A stretch of DNA of 7,627 nucleotides from Gammaproteobacteria bacterium (GTDB taxonomy: Bacteria > Pseudomonadota > Gammaproteobacteria > Arenicellales > JAHEKD01): the NCBI GenBank assembly GCA_024638545.1, contig JAHEKD010000107.1, positions 1 through 7,627 of the forward strand. The letters are read 5' to 3'. The notes beneath the pieces were generated by a model. The model did no database searches, was not told where the DNA came from, and saw only the letters and a program-made list of their open reading frames with translations. Position 1 is the first letter of the stretch, and each line of letters opens with the position of its first letter. Positions 1 to 6,501 of this stretch are shown here, in pieces. Made by a program: the position numbers and the translations under genes.

Positions 1-64
1 GGTTATTCTTTATTGCGTCTTCATTCTGGGTTATTCCCCGGAATAACCGTGTCCCCGGAATAAC
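1..64. repeat. Nested inverted and direct repeats (GGTTATTC / CCCCGGAATAAC units)
   Basis: A perfect 9-bp inverted repeat, GGTTATTCC at 29-37 and GGAATAACC at 40-48, is separated by only two bases; as a hairpin it would more realistically form an 8-bp stem with a 4-base loop. The 13-base word TCCCCGGAATAAC occurs at 35-47 and again at 52-64, 17 bp apart, and GGTTATTC also occurs at 1-8. Two left-hand and two right-hand arms are therefore nested and could form alternative stems. It lies just past the stop codon of the lipoprotein gene (transcribed leftwards), so it could serve as an mRNA-end hairpin, but no U-run follows on either strand. A REP-like dispersed repeat or a paired protein-binding site are alternatives. 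The window edge cuts the element, so its full extent is unknown. Confidence 0.55.
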
Positions 65-85
65 AGTGGGTATAAATACGAAAAG

Positions 86-541
86 TCAGTTTGACAGGAT
101 CAATTCATCATATCTTAATAAATGACAGCCTGTACAACTGCCGACAAGTTTCCCAGCCAAATAATAATTCGATTCTTCTGCTTCGATTGATTGGCGTGTA
201 GAGATCACATCTGATCTGAATCTATCAATATTTTCATCTATCAGCAGATGATTTGTTCTCTGGGTACCCGCACCTAAGGTATCAGATATCTGCTCCATAT
301 TGTTCAGCTCACTAATGATCGTTTGACGCTGAGACTGGGTCGGAAGTTGATTTATAGCTTGCAAAGTTCGATCAATTTTATCAAGACTCATTGCAAGACG
401 CTGCATGGATGTCGTCACTGTCTTACGTTCCAGGTAGGTGAAATCCGGAGGATAGGTCGTTTGCCGCACAATTGCGCAGCCTGAGACAGCGATTGCGGTA
501 ACTGCAGCAAAAAAGATGATGAGTTTGGTTTTAGATATCAA
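86..541 (-). CDS. Small lipoprotein with C-terminal CxxCH haem motif, cytochrome c'-like
   Basis: Predicted 151-residue outer-membrane-type lipoprotein. A lysine-containing n-region and a hydrophobic stretch (about residues 7-19) lead to the lipobox AVSGC with the lipidated Cys at 22; the next residue is Ala, not Asp, which favours outer-membrane sorting. The middle (about 45-130) is helical in character, and a single c-type haem motif CTGCH lies at 136-140, only 11 residues from the C-terminus. A helical body with one haem site at the extreme C-terminus is the layout of cytochrome c'/c556 proteins, although overall similarity could not be tested. I chose the TTG at 539-541 because GAGGAG (549-554) lies 7 bases upstream; a TTG five codons earlier (554-556) would overlap that Shine-Dalgarno site. 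The CDGSH gene ends 77 bp upstream on the same strand, so the two may be co-transcribed. Possible roles are electron transfer or binding of small gases; a non-haem function is possible if the motif is fortuitous. Confidence 0.72.
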   Translation of the reverse strand: MISKTKLIIFFAAVTAIAVSGCAIVRQTTYPPDFTYLERKTVTTSMQRLAMSLDKIDRTLQAINQLPTQSQRQTIISELNNMEQISDTLGAGTQRTNHLLIDENIDRFRSDVISTRQSIEAEESNYYLAGKLVGSCTGCHLLRYDELILSN

Positions 542-609
542 TATTAATCTCCTCAAAGGAATTAAAGCATTTGATATATTTTATAAAGTCGAATTTGCAT
601 AATTCACAA

Positions 610-624
610 GCCTGATTGTCAGGC
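610..624 (-). other. Small hairpin overlapping the CDGSH gene stop codon
   Basis: GCCTGA at 610-615 and TCAGGC at 619-624 form a perfect 6-bp stem around a 3-base loop and include the TGA stop (619-621) of the CDGSH gene. No U-run follows on the minus strand, so it is not a standard intrinsic terminator. It could modestly attenuate readthrough into the lipoprotein gene or stabilise the upstream mRNA. It may equally be chance. Confidence 0.25.
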
Positions 625-1260
625 ATCCTTAAAACCCGCATCATAGTGAGAACCATCACAAAAAGGCTTGTTGTTCGAGTGACCGCAACGGCATAATGTT
701 CGGGAAGTGTCATTACCACCATGGTAATCTTCGACATTCTCAATTTTGACATCTCCGGTAATTTTGTAGGGTCCGTTTGGGATAACGGTAATAACAGATT
801 GACTTGACGCAGTGACAGTCTCTTCATCCCCGACAGAATAACCAAGCGCACCAGACGGGCATTGATCAATTACGGCCTTGATTTCATCAACAGATGCCTG
901 ATCTGCATCAATCCACGGTGATTGCTTCATTCTGAACACAGTAGACAGATTTTTTGTACACACACCGGCATGGGCACATAATCCGCGGTTATCGTAAATG
1001 GTAATCTTCTCACCGACATAGCTTTTCTTCCTGTCACCGGTCCTGTCAGTATTAACATCACCGGAAAAACCGATTTTGGAATGGGTGCCATCACAAAACG
1101 GTTTACTCGCGGATTGCCCACATCGACACAGGGCCATGGTGGGTTTGGTGTTAATTGATTGTCCACCTTTACCAATCATCTGGCTTACATTTTTAACAAT
1201 GTAGGGGCCATCCTGTTTGCAGACAATCTCAGGCTTAACGGGGTGTTCATGGTTTGTCAT
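619..1260 (-). CDS. CDGSH - divergent ferredoxin - CDGSH iron-sulfur protein
   Basis: A 213-residue cytoplasmic protein without signal peptide or membrane segment, with three probable metal-cluster sites. The first CDGSH-type site has C45, C47, C56 and H60 (CDGTH variant); the second has C190, C192, C201 and H205 (CDGSH). Both follow the 3-Cys/1-His pattern that binds a [2Fe-2S] cluster in the mitoNEET family, and each is preceded by a GPY segment (18-20 and 163-165). Between them (about 85-141) lies a divergent single-cluster ferredoxin-like domain of the Fer4_19 type, with C95, C101 and C134 in a CPSGAL context. The order CDGSH-Fer4-CDGSH suggests an internal duplication around a third cluster. 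The ATG start at 1258-1260 is supported by AAGGAGAG just upstream. The biochemical role of such bacterial proteins is not well defined; electron or cluster transfer is plausible. The haem lipoprotein gene follows on the same strand. Family assignment is firm, function is not. Confidence 0.92.
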   Translation of the reverse strand: MTNHEHPVKPEIVCKQDGPYIVKNVSQMIGKGGQSINTKPTMALCRCGQSASKPFCDGTHSKIGFSGDVNTDRTGDRKKSYVGEKITIYDNRGLCAHAGVCTKNLSTVFRMKQSPWIDADQASVDEIKAVIDQCPSGALGYSVGDEETVTASSQSVITVIPNGPYKITGDVKIENVEDYHGGNDTSRTLCRCGHSNNKPFCDGSHYDAGFKDA

Positions 1261-1273
1261 CGTCTCTCCTTTT
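1253..1273 (-). promoter_or_regulatory. Ribosome binding site and start of the CDGSH gene
   Basis: Read on the minus strand, AAAGGAGAGACG directly precedes the ATG at 1258-1260. This is a strong Shine-Dalgarno sequence at a normal distance and fixes the start codon. Confidence 0.6.
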
Positions 1274-1366
1274 GGTTTAATTTATCAGCATGGAATTGAC
1301 TGAGCCTGTTACACGAATAATCCGGTATCTGAAGCAGGACCAGGCGTTATTTTAAACTATCAGCGA

Positions 1367-1379
1367 ATGCAATTTGCAT
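1367..1379. promoter_or_regulatory. Candidate operator, perfect inverted repeat ATGCAA-T-TTGCAT
   Basis: A perfect 6+1+6 inverted repeat lies in the otherwise empty, AT-rich stretch upstream of the CDGSH gene, about 107 bp before its start codon. Position and symmetry suit a dimeric regulator, and the half-sites loosely recall Rrf2-family (NsrR/IscR-type) targets, which would suit an iron-sulfur and haem protein pair. No clear -35/-10 pair with good spacing could be placed beside it, so the assignment is tentative. The rest of 1261-1493 holds no gene I can support. Confidence 0.28.
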
Positions 1380-1493
1380 AATATTACAAATACTCGGCAA
1401 ACTTACCGGGTTGAAACGGATTGCATGACTGGATTGCCGGGTCATTGCTACTCCGATCATTGTTAAATAATCGCATTTTGCACCTAGACTCCG

Positions 1494-1745
1494 TCATTTA
1501 CGCTTTGCCGCCGGTCGCCGGCCCAGGATATCAGCCAGTTTGTCCTCATCAATGGTGTGACCGTTGCAGTATTGAACCAGATCATCGATGCTGTCATTTC
1601 GAGCCGGGTCGAAGCCAGCCAGACATATGGGCTGACCGGGTCGAAATAAAACTCTATGCTTCGGCAATTTGATTTTATATTCATAAACATCACTGATTTT
1701 GGCAGAAACTGCCGACAATAAAACAGCTAAGTTACGTTTATTCAA
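1494..1745 (-). CDS. Small putative exported protein of unknown function
   Basis: An 83-residue reading frame not assigned to any family I recognise. The N-terminus has a basic MNKR segment and a short hydrophobic core (about 5-14) ending in VSA (13-15), which fits a short Sec signal peptide with cleavage after A15 and leaves a mature protein of about 68 residues. The mature part has two cysteines (C41 and C60) that could form a disulfide, a Pro-rich middle, an acidic helix-like section (about 51-73) and a basic tail GRRPAAKRK. The start is a TTG (1743-1745) preceded by AGGA at a 7-base spacing on the minus strand, which supports translation. A competing plus-strand frame in the same DNA has an unnatural composition. 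It is divergent from the PLP pseudogene, whose start lies 71 bp away. Alternatives are a remnant of a longer gene or a spurious frame; I consider it more likely real than not. Confidence 0.5.
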   Translation of the reverse strand: MNKRNLAVLLSAVSAKISDVYEYKIKLPKHRVLFRPGQPICLAGFDPARNDSIDDLVQYCNGHTIDEDKLADILGRRPAAKRK

Positions 1746-1805
1746 TTTATTGTCCTAAAATTTTTGCTAAATTTGTTCTGTCAGCACAACGTTTCAGATT
1801 CCTTA

Positions 1806-1819
1806 CGGAGGATGTAATG
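1806..1819 (+). promoter_or_regulatory. Ribosome binding site of the PLP pseudogene
   Basis: CGGAGGA sits five bases before the ATG at 1817. The intact translation signal shows that the first fragment may still be translated, giving a protein of up to 187 residues that ends in out-of-frame sequence. Confidence 0.55.
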
Positions 1820-2824
1820 AATATTAAAACCCAGCTAAGCCCGCTTCGAAACACAACAAAGTTCGAAAAAACCCATGATCTTGCCGTTGAGCAGGCCGAA
1901 CACTTTGGCATCGATGTCGAAAGCAATTACGGTAAGGCACTGATCGCCCTGGCAGAAACACTTTACCAGGCCAATCTTAAAACCCATGATCTATGGTCAC
2001 TGACCATCGACGGCTTGTCTCAGCTTGACCGCAGTGATCGTATTGCCTGGTTCAATGCAAAACGTTTTGTCTCATTTCAGCTGGCCAAGATACTCGATAA
2101 TATGCAAAATCCCCTACGCGCCACCTGCTTGGCCGAAATGATATTGTTCTCGCCTCGCGTAACATTTACGGTGGAACACATCAACTTCTTAACGACTGGT
2201 ACAAAAAGAAATCAAATCTGGATATTGAACTTGAATGGGTCGATGGTTATACGGCCGAAGAGTTTACTGTGCATATGGACAACGCTCAATCAAAATATGC
2301 TGACCATATCAGTGCAGGCCGAAATATTTTTATCTATATCGAAAGCCCCTGTAATCCGCATGGCTATGTGCTCGATGTAGCCGGCATTTCCAGGGCTGCG
2401 CATCATCGCGGCTGGCGAGTGATTGCCGATACAACCGTCGGCACACCGTTTTTACACCCGGTGCTGAAAGTAAAAGATGCCATGGAAAGACCGGATTTTG
2501 TTATCCACTCCTATACCAAGGACCTGACCGGCACCGGCACCACGACTGCCGGAGTGGTTATTGGTCGCAATGAGGATATGTTTCTGCCTAAAGGCGAGTC
2601 AGTGATGACCACCTCGGCGAATGGCGAAAGCCGTAAAGTTGGATGGGATGAAACACTTTTCTGGAACGTCTACTATATTAAAGGGGATTTTCTGGATTCA
2701 GATAAGGCCTTTGAAGTACTTAACGGCATCAAAACACTTGAACTCAGGGTCCTGCAAAAAACAATCAACACCATTACCCTCGCCAAAGTATTCGATGCAC
2801 ATCCTTTAATAAATATCAGTTCCA
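1817..2824 (+). pseudogene. Broken PLP-dependent Cys/Met metabolism enzyme (cystathionine gamma-synthase/lyase-like)
   Basis: Two pieces of one gene. Piece one starts at ATG 1817, behind a strong GGAGG (1807-1811), and runs in one frame to about 2118, ending near residues DNMQNPLR. Piece two runs in a different frame from about 2122 to 2824, beginning HLLGRND and then SRNIYGG, the motif that marks this fold. It keeps the cofactor-contacting Asp in IADTTVG (codon 2428-2430) and the Schiff-base Lys in HSYTKDLTGTG (codon 2518-2520). Missing between the pieces is the block that in this family carries the Y-x-R-x-x-NPT and SGMAA-type elements near the PLP phosphate, so a deletion whose length is not a multiple of three is the simplest explanation. 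The C-terminal domain is also gone: recognisable sequence ends at about ISSN (2824), and the frame then reads antisense through the lytic transglycosylase until 2916. The N-terminal extension of about 100 residues suggests a long family variant. The substrate cannot be named; these enzymes act on homocysteine, methionine or O-acylhomoserine-type compounds. No other stop codon or frameshift is seen, so the loss looks recent. Confidence 0.82.
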
Positions 2825-3880
2825 ACGGGTCGTTGGATCATAGCCTTCGCGGTGGCGTATCGTTGCCAGCACTTTGGGCACATACATCTGGGTCTGGCCA
2901 GGCAGGTGCGATGTGATTGCCTCCAGATTGCTGGCAGCATTTGCTTTGAGTAAATTTGCAATACGTCCCTCGCCGCCGTTGTAGGCTGCAATCGCCAGCG
3001 GCCAATCCTCAAAACGATCATGCAGTGCCTTCAGGTATTTGGCTGCAGCACGGCCATTGTGTGCAGGATCAAGTCGCTGATCGACGGGTTCAATCTCCAG
3101 ACCAAGATGAGTTGCAGTTGCCGGCATCAGCTGAAATAAACCGACTGCACCGGCCGGACTCCTTGCGGACGGGTTGAAGGTTGATTCGACTTCAGCTATC
3201 CACACCAGCTCCGGAGGTACACCCTCAGCAGTGAACATCTTTTTCAATGGCGGAACGAGTTTCTCGGCATTGTCCACTGCAGGCCTGCCCGCGAGTTTTT
3301 TCGACCAGGTATCCGCGCTACGCGCAAACGCCAGACGTTCATTTGATTGGGTATTAACTGTCTCAGCAGATTCAGACTCAGCCTGCTTTTGCACTGGCGC
3401 CGGCTTTTCTGGCACAGGTTGCTGCAATACCGGTTCGCCTGTCTGCGGCCTGGACTCTGATGGCGTTGTCTCAGGCAGTGGCTGGACAAGTGCGATTGTG
3501 CTGACGGCTTCATTGGCAACTGCCGCGTAATCAATACGCTGTCGCAGCCAGTCTGCATACGGTTCAAGTCCCGGCGTTGAATCTACATAGGCCATTATTT
3601 CACTGGCACTCGGGAACCATTCAGCTATAGACTCCAGGTCACCGCCCTGTATCGCATTCTGGAAATCCTTAAATGCCTGATCGAATTCCTCTCTGGTAGT
3701 TAACTTATAAGGCAGATCAAATTCACCGTTGGTGACATCCTTAATCACAGCATCAAGTGTCTCCTGTGCGGATTGAAGCACATCATAGATTTCCGCTTGT
3801 TCCTGCGCCGGTGCCGTCAAACACATCAGCAGGGATAAACATAAAAGCGTTACTAGCTTAATAAGCTGATTTTTACTCAT
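2816..3880 (-). CDS. Secreted lytic murein transglycosylase (Slt-type lysozyme fold)
   Basis: A 354-residue periplasmic enzyme expected to cleave the MurNAc-GlcNAc bond of peptidoglycan with formation of 1,6-anhydro-MurNAc. A signal peptide (about 1-25) has a long hydrophobic core and an APA-Q cleavage site. Residues 30-130 form a helical, uncharacterised N-terminal region, followed by a Pro/Glu/Gln-rich linker (about 133-178). The Slt domain covers about 205-345: catalytic Glu 232 in VESTFNP, the GLFQLMP motif at 247-253, and AAYNGGEG at 298-305, all diagnostic for this family. MYVPKVLATI (332-341) is the usual end of such domains. The ATG at 3878-3880 gives the complete signal peptide, but no good Shine-Dalgarno sequence precedes it. 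The last two codons and the TGA stop (2816-2824) appear to lie in DNA derived from the convergent PLP gene, so the original C-terminus may have been longer. Two Cys occur in the signal peptide (14 and 20), but there is no convincing lipobox, so I favour a soluble periplasmic form. Confidence 0.9.
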   Translation of the reverse strand: MSKNQLIKLVTLLCLSLLMCLTAPAQEQAEIYDVLQSAQETLDAVIKDVTNGEFDLPYKLTTREEFDQAFKDFQNAIQGGDLESIAEWFPSASEIMAYVDSTPGLEPYADWLRQRIDYAAVANEAVSTIALVQPLPETTPSESRPQTGEPVLQQPVPEKPAPVQKQAESESAETVNTQSNERLAFARSADTWSKKLAGRPAVDNAEKLVPPLKKMFTAEGVPPELVWIAEVESTFNPSARSPAGAVGLFQLMPATATHLGLEIEPVDQRLDPAHNGRAAAKYLKALHDRFEDWPLAIAAYNGGEGRIANLLKANAASNLEAITSHLPGQTQMYVPKVLATIRHREGYDPTTRWN

Positions 3881-4136
3881 TTTAATTTGATGGTCATGAA
3901 CTTTGGATGATTTGGAGTGTTGACAGCGCCTATTTTATATCGCTTTACCTGTAAGATTCAGTAAATTTATCTTTTCTTCTGCCAGCAGTGCAGGATAAAT
4001 TCAGTTATAGGAAACCCGAATATAGCACCTTGAAATGAATTCATGCTCGAGACTTTTAAAATTCTGCTAAAGACAATACTAAGAACCCGGTGATACGGCG
4101 ATAGCAGACAACATATGCGATTCGTCAACATGCAGG
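3881..4136. other. Intergenic stretch with no recognised gene
   Basis: This 256-bp AT-rich gap separates the transglycosylase start from the stop of the dehydrogenase/hydratase gene and should contain the transglycosylase promoter (minus strand). A TATAAA hexamer is present on the minus strand at 3934-3939, but no -35 element at acceptable spacing supports it. No open frame, tRNA-like fold or clear intrinsic terminator was found. Confidence 0.6.
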
Positions 4137-6479
4137 CTAGTTTCTTAAATTTTTACCGGTATCCAGCAAGGTTGAAATTCGTTCACGAGTAGACTTTGTT
4201 TTTGCAAGGTAGAGAAATGCACGACGCTCTGCATCATATAAATCCTGTTCACTCCATAGCGTGCCCGCATCGATATCGCCTCCTGTTACAATGCTGGCAA
4301 TAGCCCGTCCAACGACAGTATCGTGAGGGGTAAAAGTGCCCTTTTCATGGCCGTCATCAAGCCATTGTCCCATGGCCCGGTAGAGTTCGCGACCTGGCAT
4401 CGTCAAATCAGGACGGCTCGCGTGTATTATATCTGACTGATTGTTAACGTATTCAACGGCGCTTGCCAGCAATCGATCCCGGTTCATCAGGAAGCGATCA
4501 GTGCTGCGAATCATGGCTAGCTTTTGTGCCTGCTGCGGCGAACTGGCAGTACGCCCGTAGCCCAGATTCATAAAGGCCTTCCAGCAGGCGTCAGTGATGC
4601 CATCGGTTTCCAGGCCAAGTTTCTCAATCCAGCGATATAGCATCTCTTTGCAACCGCCACCTGCAGGCACCACACCAACATGGCTCTCCACCAGTCCCAT
4701 GACAGAATTGGCATGGCAGATAACCCGTTGCGCATGCAGGACCACTTCAAAACCGCCGCCAATCGACAACCCGGAGGGTGCCGCCACCACAGGATAATGC
4801 GCCCGCGACATTTTATTTACCGTTCGCTGGAAGTGATCCAGGAACGTATCCAGCCCCTGGTAATCTTCTGCGTCAATGAAATTTCTGACCGATTCAAGAT
4901 TGACGCCACAGGAAAAATGCTGCGCATCATTATGCACGATCAGGCCTCTGAGACCCATGGATTTAACATTGTTTAAAGCATCGTCAAGAATCTGCATCGA
5001 GTCAGCATCAAGCGCATTGGCTTTGCTGTGAAATTCGACCAGTGCCGTATCCTGATAATTAAACCAGCTTGCAGATGCACTGGTATTCATCGCGGTTAGC
5101 GTTTTGCGCACTTCGTTAAATCGAATTACACCTGCTGCGCGCCTGATCGTCTGCCATTCGCTATCGCCTGCGGTCAATTTCCACAGGCGGCGCTGATACT
5201 CACCTTTGTGGACACGATAGAATGATTTGTCCGAGCTTGACAGCGCCTGACTCAATAACGCAGGCACTGCTGAAGCTTCCGCCTTGAGGCGACTAACGAA
5301 GTACTCAAGACCAATTTCATCAATTATTTCGAACGGCCCGGAAATCCAGTTATAACCGAGCTTCATCGCTTCATCGATGGCGCTCGGATCGCGACCTACT
5401 TCAGGAATCAATGAAGCTGAGTAACACAGGGTTTGAGACATGACGCGCCAGGCATATTCACCATAATTACTGTCATCGTCCAGCAAAATCTTAATGCCCT
5501 GTTTTTCTGCCTGCAGAGCAATGGTAATTTTGGGACGCTGAAAATCAACATAGGAATTAGTGCTAAAGTCCAGCACCTGTTTATCTGCCGATGGATCTTT
5601 CTGGGAATAAAACCCTTTACCGGATTTGTTGCCGCACTGGTCATTGGCAATCATTGTTGTCATCACATCAATGGGTTTAGAAACTGCATGAAATGCATCG
5701 TGAGCGGGTAATATGCTGACCAGAGATTTAACCACATCAGACATCAGGTCAATACCGATCAAATCATAGAGCCCGAATACGCCTGTTTTGGGAATTCCCA
5801 TTGGTCGCCCAAACAAGCTGTCTGCAATTTGCGGGGCCAATTCCATCTTAAATGCTTCGTGCAATGCGCACTGAATGGCAAATACACCTACACGATTTGC
5901 CAGAAAACCCGGGGTATCAGCACACGCTACGACACCTTTACCCAGTTTTTCCTCACAAAACTGCTCCAGTTTTTTCATGACTTCATCGCTGGTAAATTCA
6001 CCACGCACGAGTTCAAGCAGGCGCATAAAACGAACCGGATTGAAAAAATGAGTGATGGCAAATCGCTGTTTCAAATCATCCGCCATACCCTGAGTCAAAA
6101 GGCTAATCGGGATAGTCGATGTATTCGAAGTTAAAATAGCACTTTCATTCAGGTGTCCGGCTAGCTGCGAATAAAGCTGGCGCTTTATATCCAGGCGCTC
6201 AACTACCGCCTCTGCAATCCAGTCGCATTCAGCAACCACCCCAAGATCATCACAGATATTGCCAAGATGGATATTCCTCTCAGCCGCTTCGCTCATCAGG
6301 CCGGGTTGGTTTGGGTCTTTTAAACGCGCCAGGCCTTTACGGGCAATTGCATTTGCATCTTCACCATCACCGGGCAAATCCAGCAGCCATACTTCAATGC
6401 CCGCGTTGGCAACCTGGCCGGCGATACCGGCGCCCATGGTGCCTGACCCAATAACAGCTACTTTATTAAATATGCTCAT
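4137..6479 (-). CDS. Bifunctional 3-hydroxyacyl-CoA dehydrogenase / enoyl-CoA hydratase (FadN-like)
   Basis: A 780-residue cytoplasmic beta-oxidation enzyme with the dehydrogenase first and the crotonase domain last. This is the FadN order and length, the reverse of FadB/FadJ. Residues 5-195 form the NAD-binding Rossmann domain (G11-S-G-T-M-G16, Asp 34 for the ribose), with the dehydrogenase catalytic pair His 144 (THFFNP) and Glu 156 (LLELV). TPGFLANR (189-196) opens the first C-terminal dehydrogenase domain; a second repeat spans about 340-400. The crotonase domain covers about 475-680: HFSCGVNL (521-528) is the oxyanion-hole segment, and Glu 578 (GGGFE) and Glu 598 (GLVES) match the two catalytic glutamates of hydratases, so both activities are expected. 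It oxidises 3-hydroxyacyl-CoA with NAD and hydrates trans-2-enoyl-CoA. The gene starts 22 bp after the DmdA-like gene and is almost certainly co-transcribed. The ATG at 6477-6479 has only a weak Shine-Dalgarno sequence. Chain-length preference cannot be read from the sequence. Confidence 0.92.
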   Translation of the reverse strand: MSIFNKVAVIGSGTMGAGIAGQVANAGIEVWLLDLPGDGEDANAIARKGLARLKDPNQPGLMSEAAERNIHLGNICDDLGVVAECDWIAEAVVERLDIKRQLYSQLAGHLNESAILTSNTSTIPISLLTQGMADDLKQRFAITHFFNPVRFMRLLELVRGEFTSDEVMKKLEQFCEEKLGKGVVACADTPGFLANRVGVFAIQCALHEAFKMELAPQIADSLFGRPMGIPKTGVFGLYDLIGIDLMSDVVKSLVSILPAHDAFHAVSKPIDVMTTMIANDQCGNKSGKGFYSQKDPSADKQVLDFSTNSYVDFQRPKITIALQAEKQGIKILLDDDSNYGEYAWRVMSQTLCYSASLIPEVGRDPSAIDEAMKLGYNWISGPFEIIDEIGLEYFVSRLKAEASAVPALLSQALSSSDKSFYRVHKGEYQRRLWKLTAGDSEWQTIRRAAGVIRFNEVRKTLTAMNTSASASWFNYQDTALVEFHSKANALDADSMQILDDALNNVKSMGLRGLIVHNDAQHFSCGVNLESVRNFIDAEDYQGLDTFLDHFQRTVNKMSRAHYPVVAAPSGLSIGGGFEVVLHAQRVICHANSVMGLVESHVGVVPAGGGCKEMLYRWIEKLGLETDGITDACWKAFMNLGYGRTASSPQQAQKLAMIRSTDRFLMNRDRLLASAVEYVNNQSDIIHASRPDLTMPGRELYRAMGQWLDDGHEKGTFTPHDTVVGRAIASIVTGGDIDAGTLWSEQDLYDAERRAFLYLAKTKSTRERISTLLDTGKNLRN

Positions 6480-6501
6480 ACTTTAATTTTACGTAACAAA
6501 G

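Noticed and set aside
610..624. Intrinsic terminator at the end of the CDGSH gene
   Set aside because: The 6-bp stem lacks a following U-run on the minus strand; kept only as a low-confidence hairpin.
531..869. Minus-strand frame overlapping the 3' half of the CDGSH gene
   Set aside because: It covers the second CDGSH domain in another frame and shows no domain or signal of its own.
1421..1672. Plus-strand open frame of 83 codons antisense to the small exported protein
   Set aside because: Its translation is rich in Cys, His and Trp without domain-like pattern and it lacks a convincing ribosome binding site; the minus-strand frame explains this DNA better.
2269..2916. A stand-alone 215-residue PLP protein starting at ATG 2269
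   Set aside because: The family sequence continues upstream of this ATG in the same frame to about 2122, so this is an internal Met of a broken gene; the last 30 residues are antisense to the transglycosylase.
3174..3530. Plus-strand open frame of 118 codons within the transglycosylase gene
   Set aside because: It is antisense to the Pro/Glu-rich linker, with Ser/Gly/Thr-rich low-complexity translation expected from that; no independent support.
2816..3880. Transglycosylase as a lipoprotein (Cys 14 or Cys 20)
   Set aside because: Neither cysteine sits in a proper lipobox with small residues before it, and a standard APA-Q signal peptidase I site follows.
3920..3957. TTGACA at 3920-3925 as a plus-strand promoter
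   Set aside because: No -10 hexamer lies at 16-18 bp spacing and no plus-strand gene follows; the nearest TAAGAT is 26 bp away.
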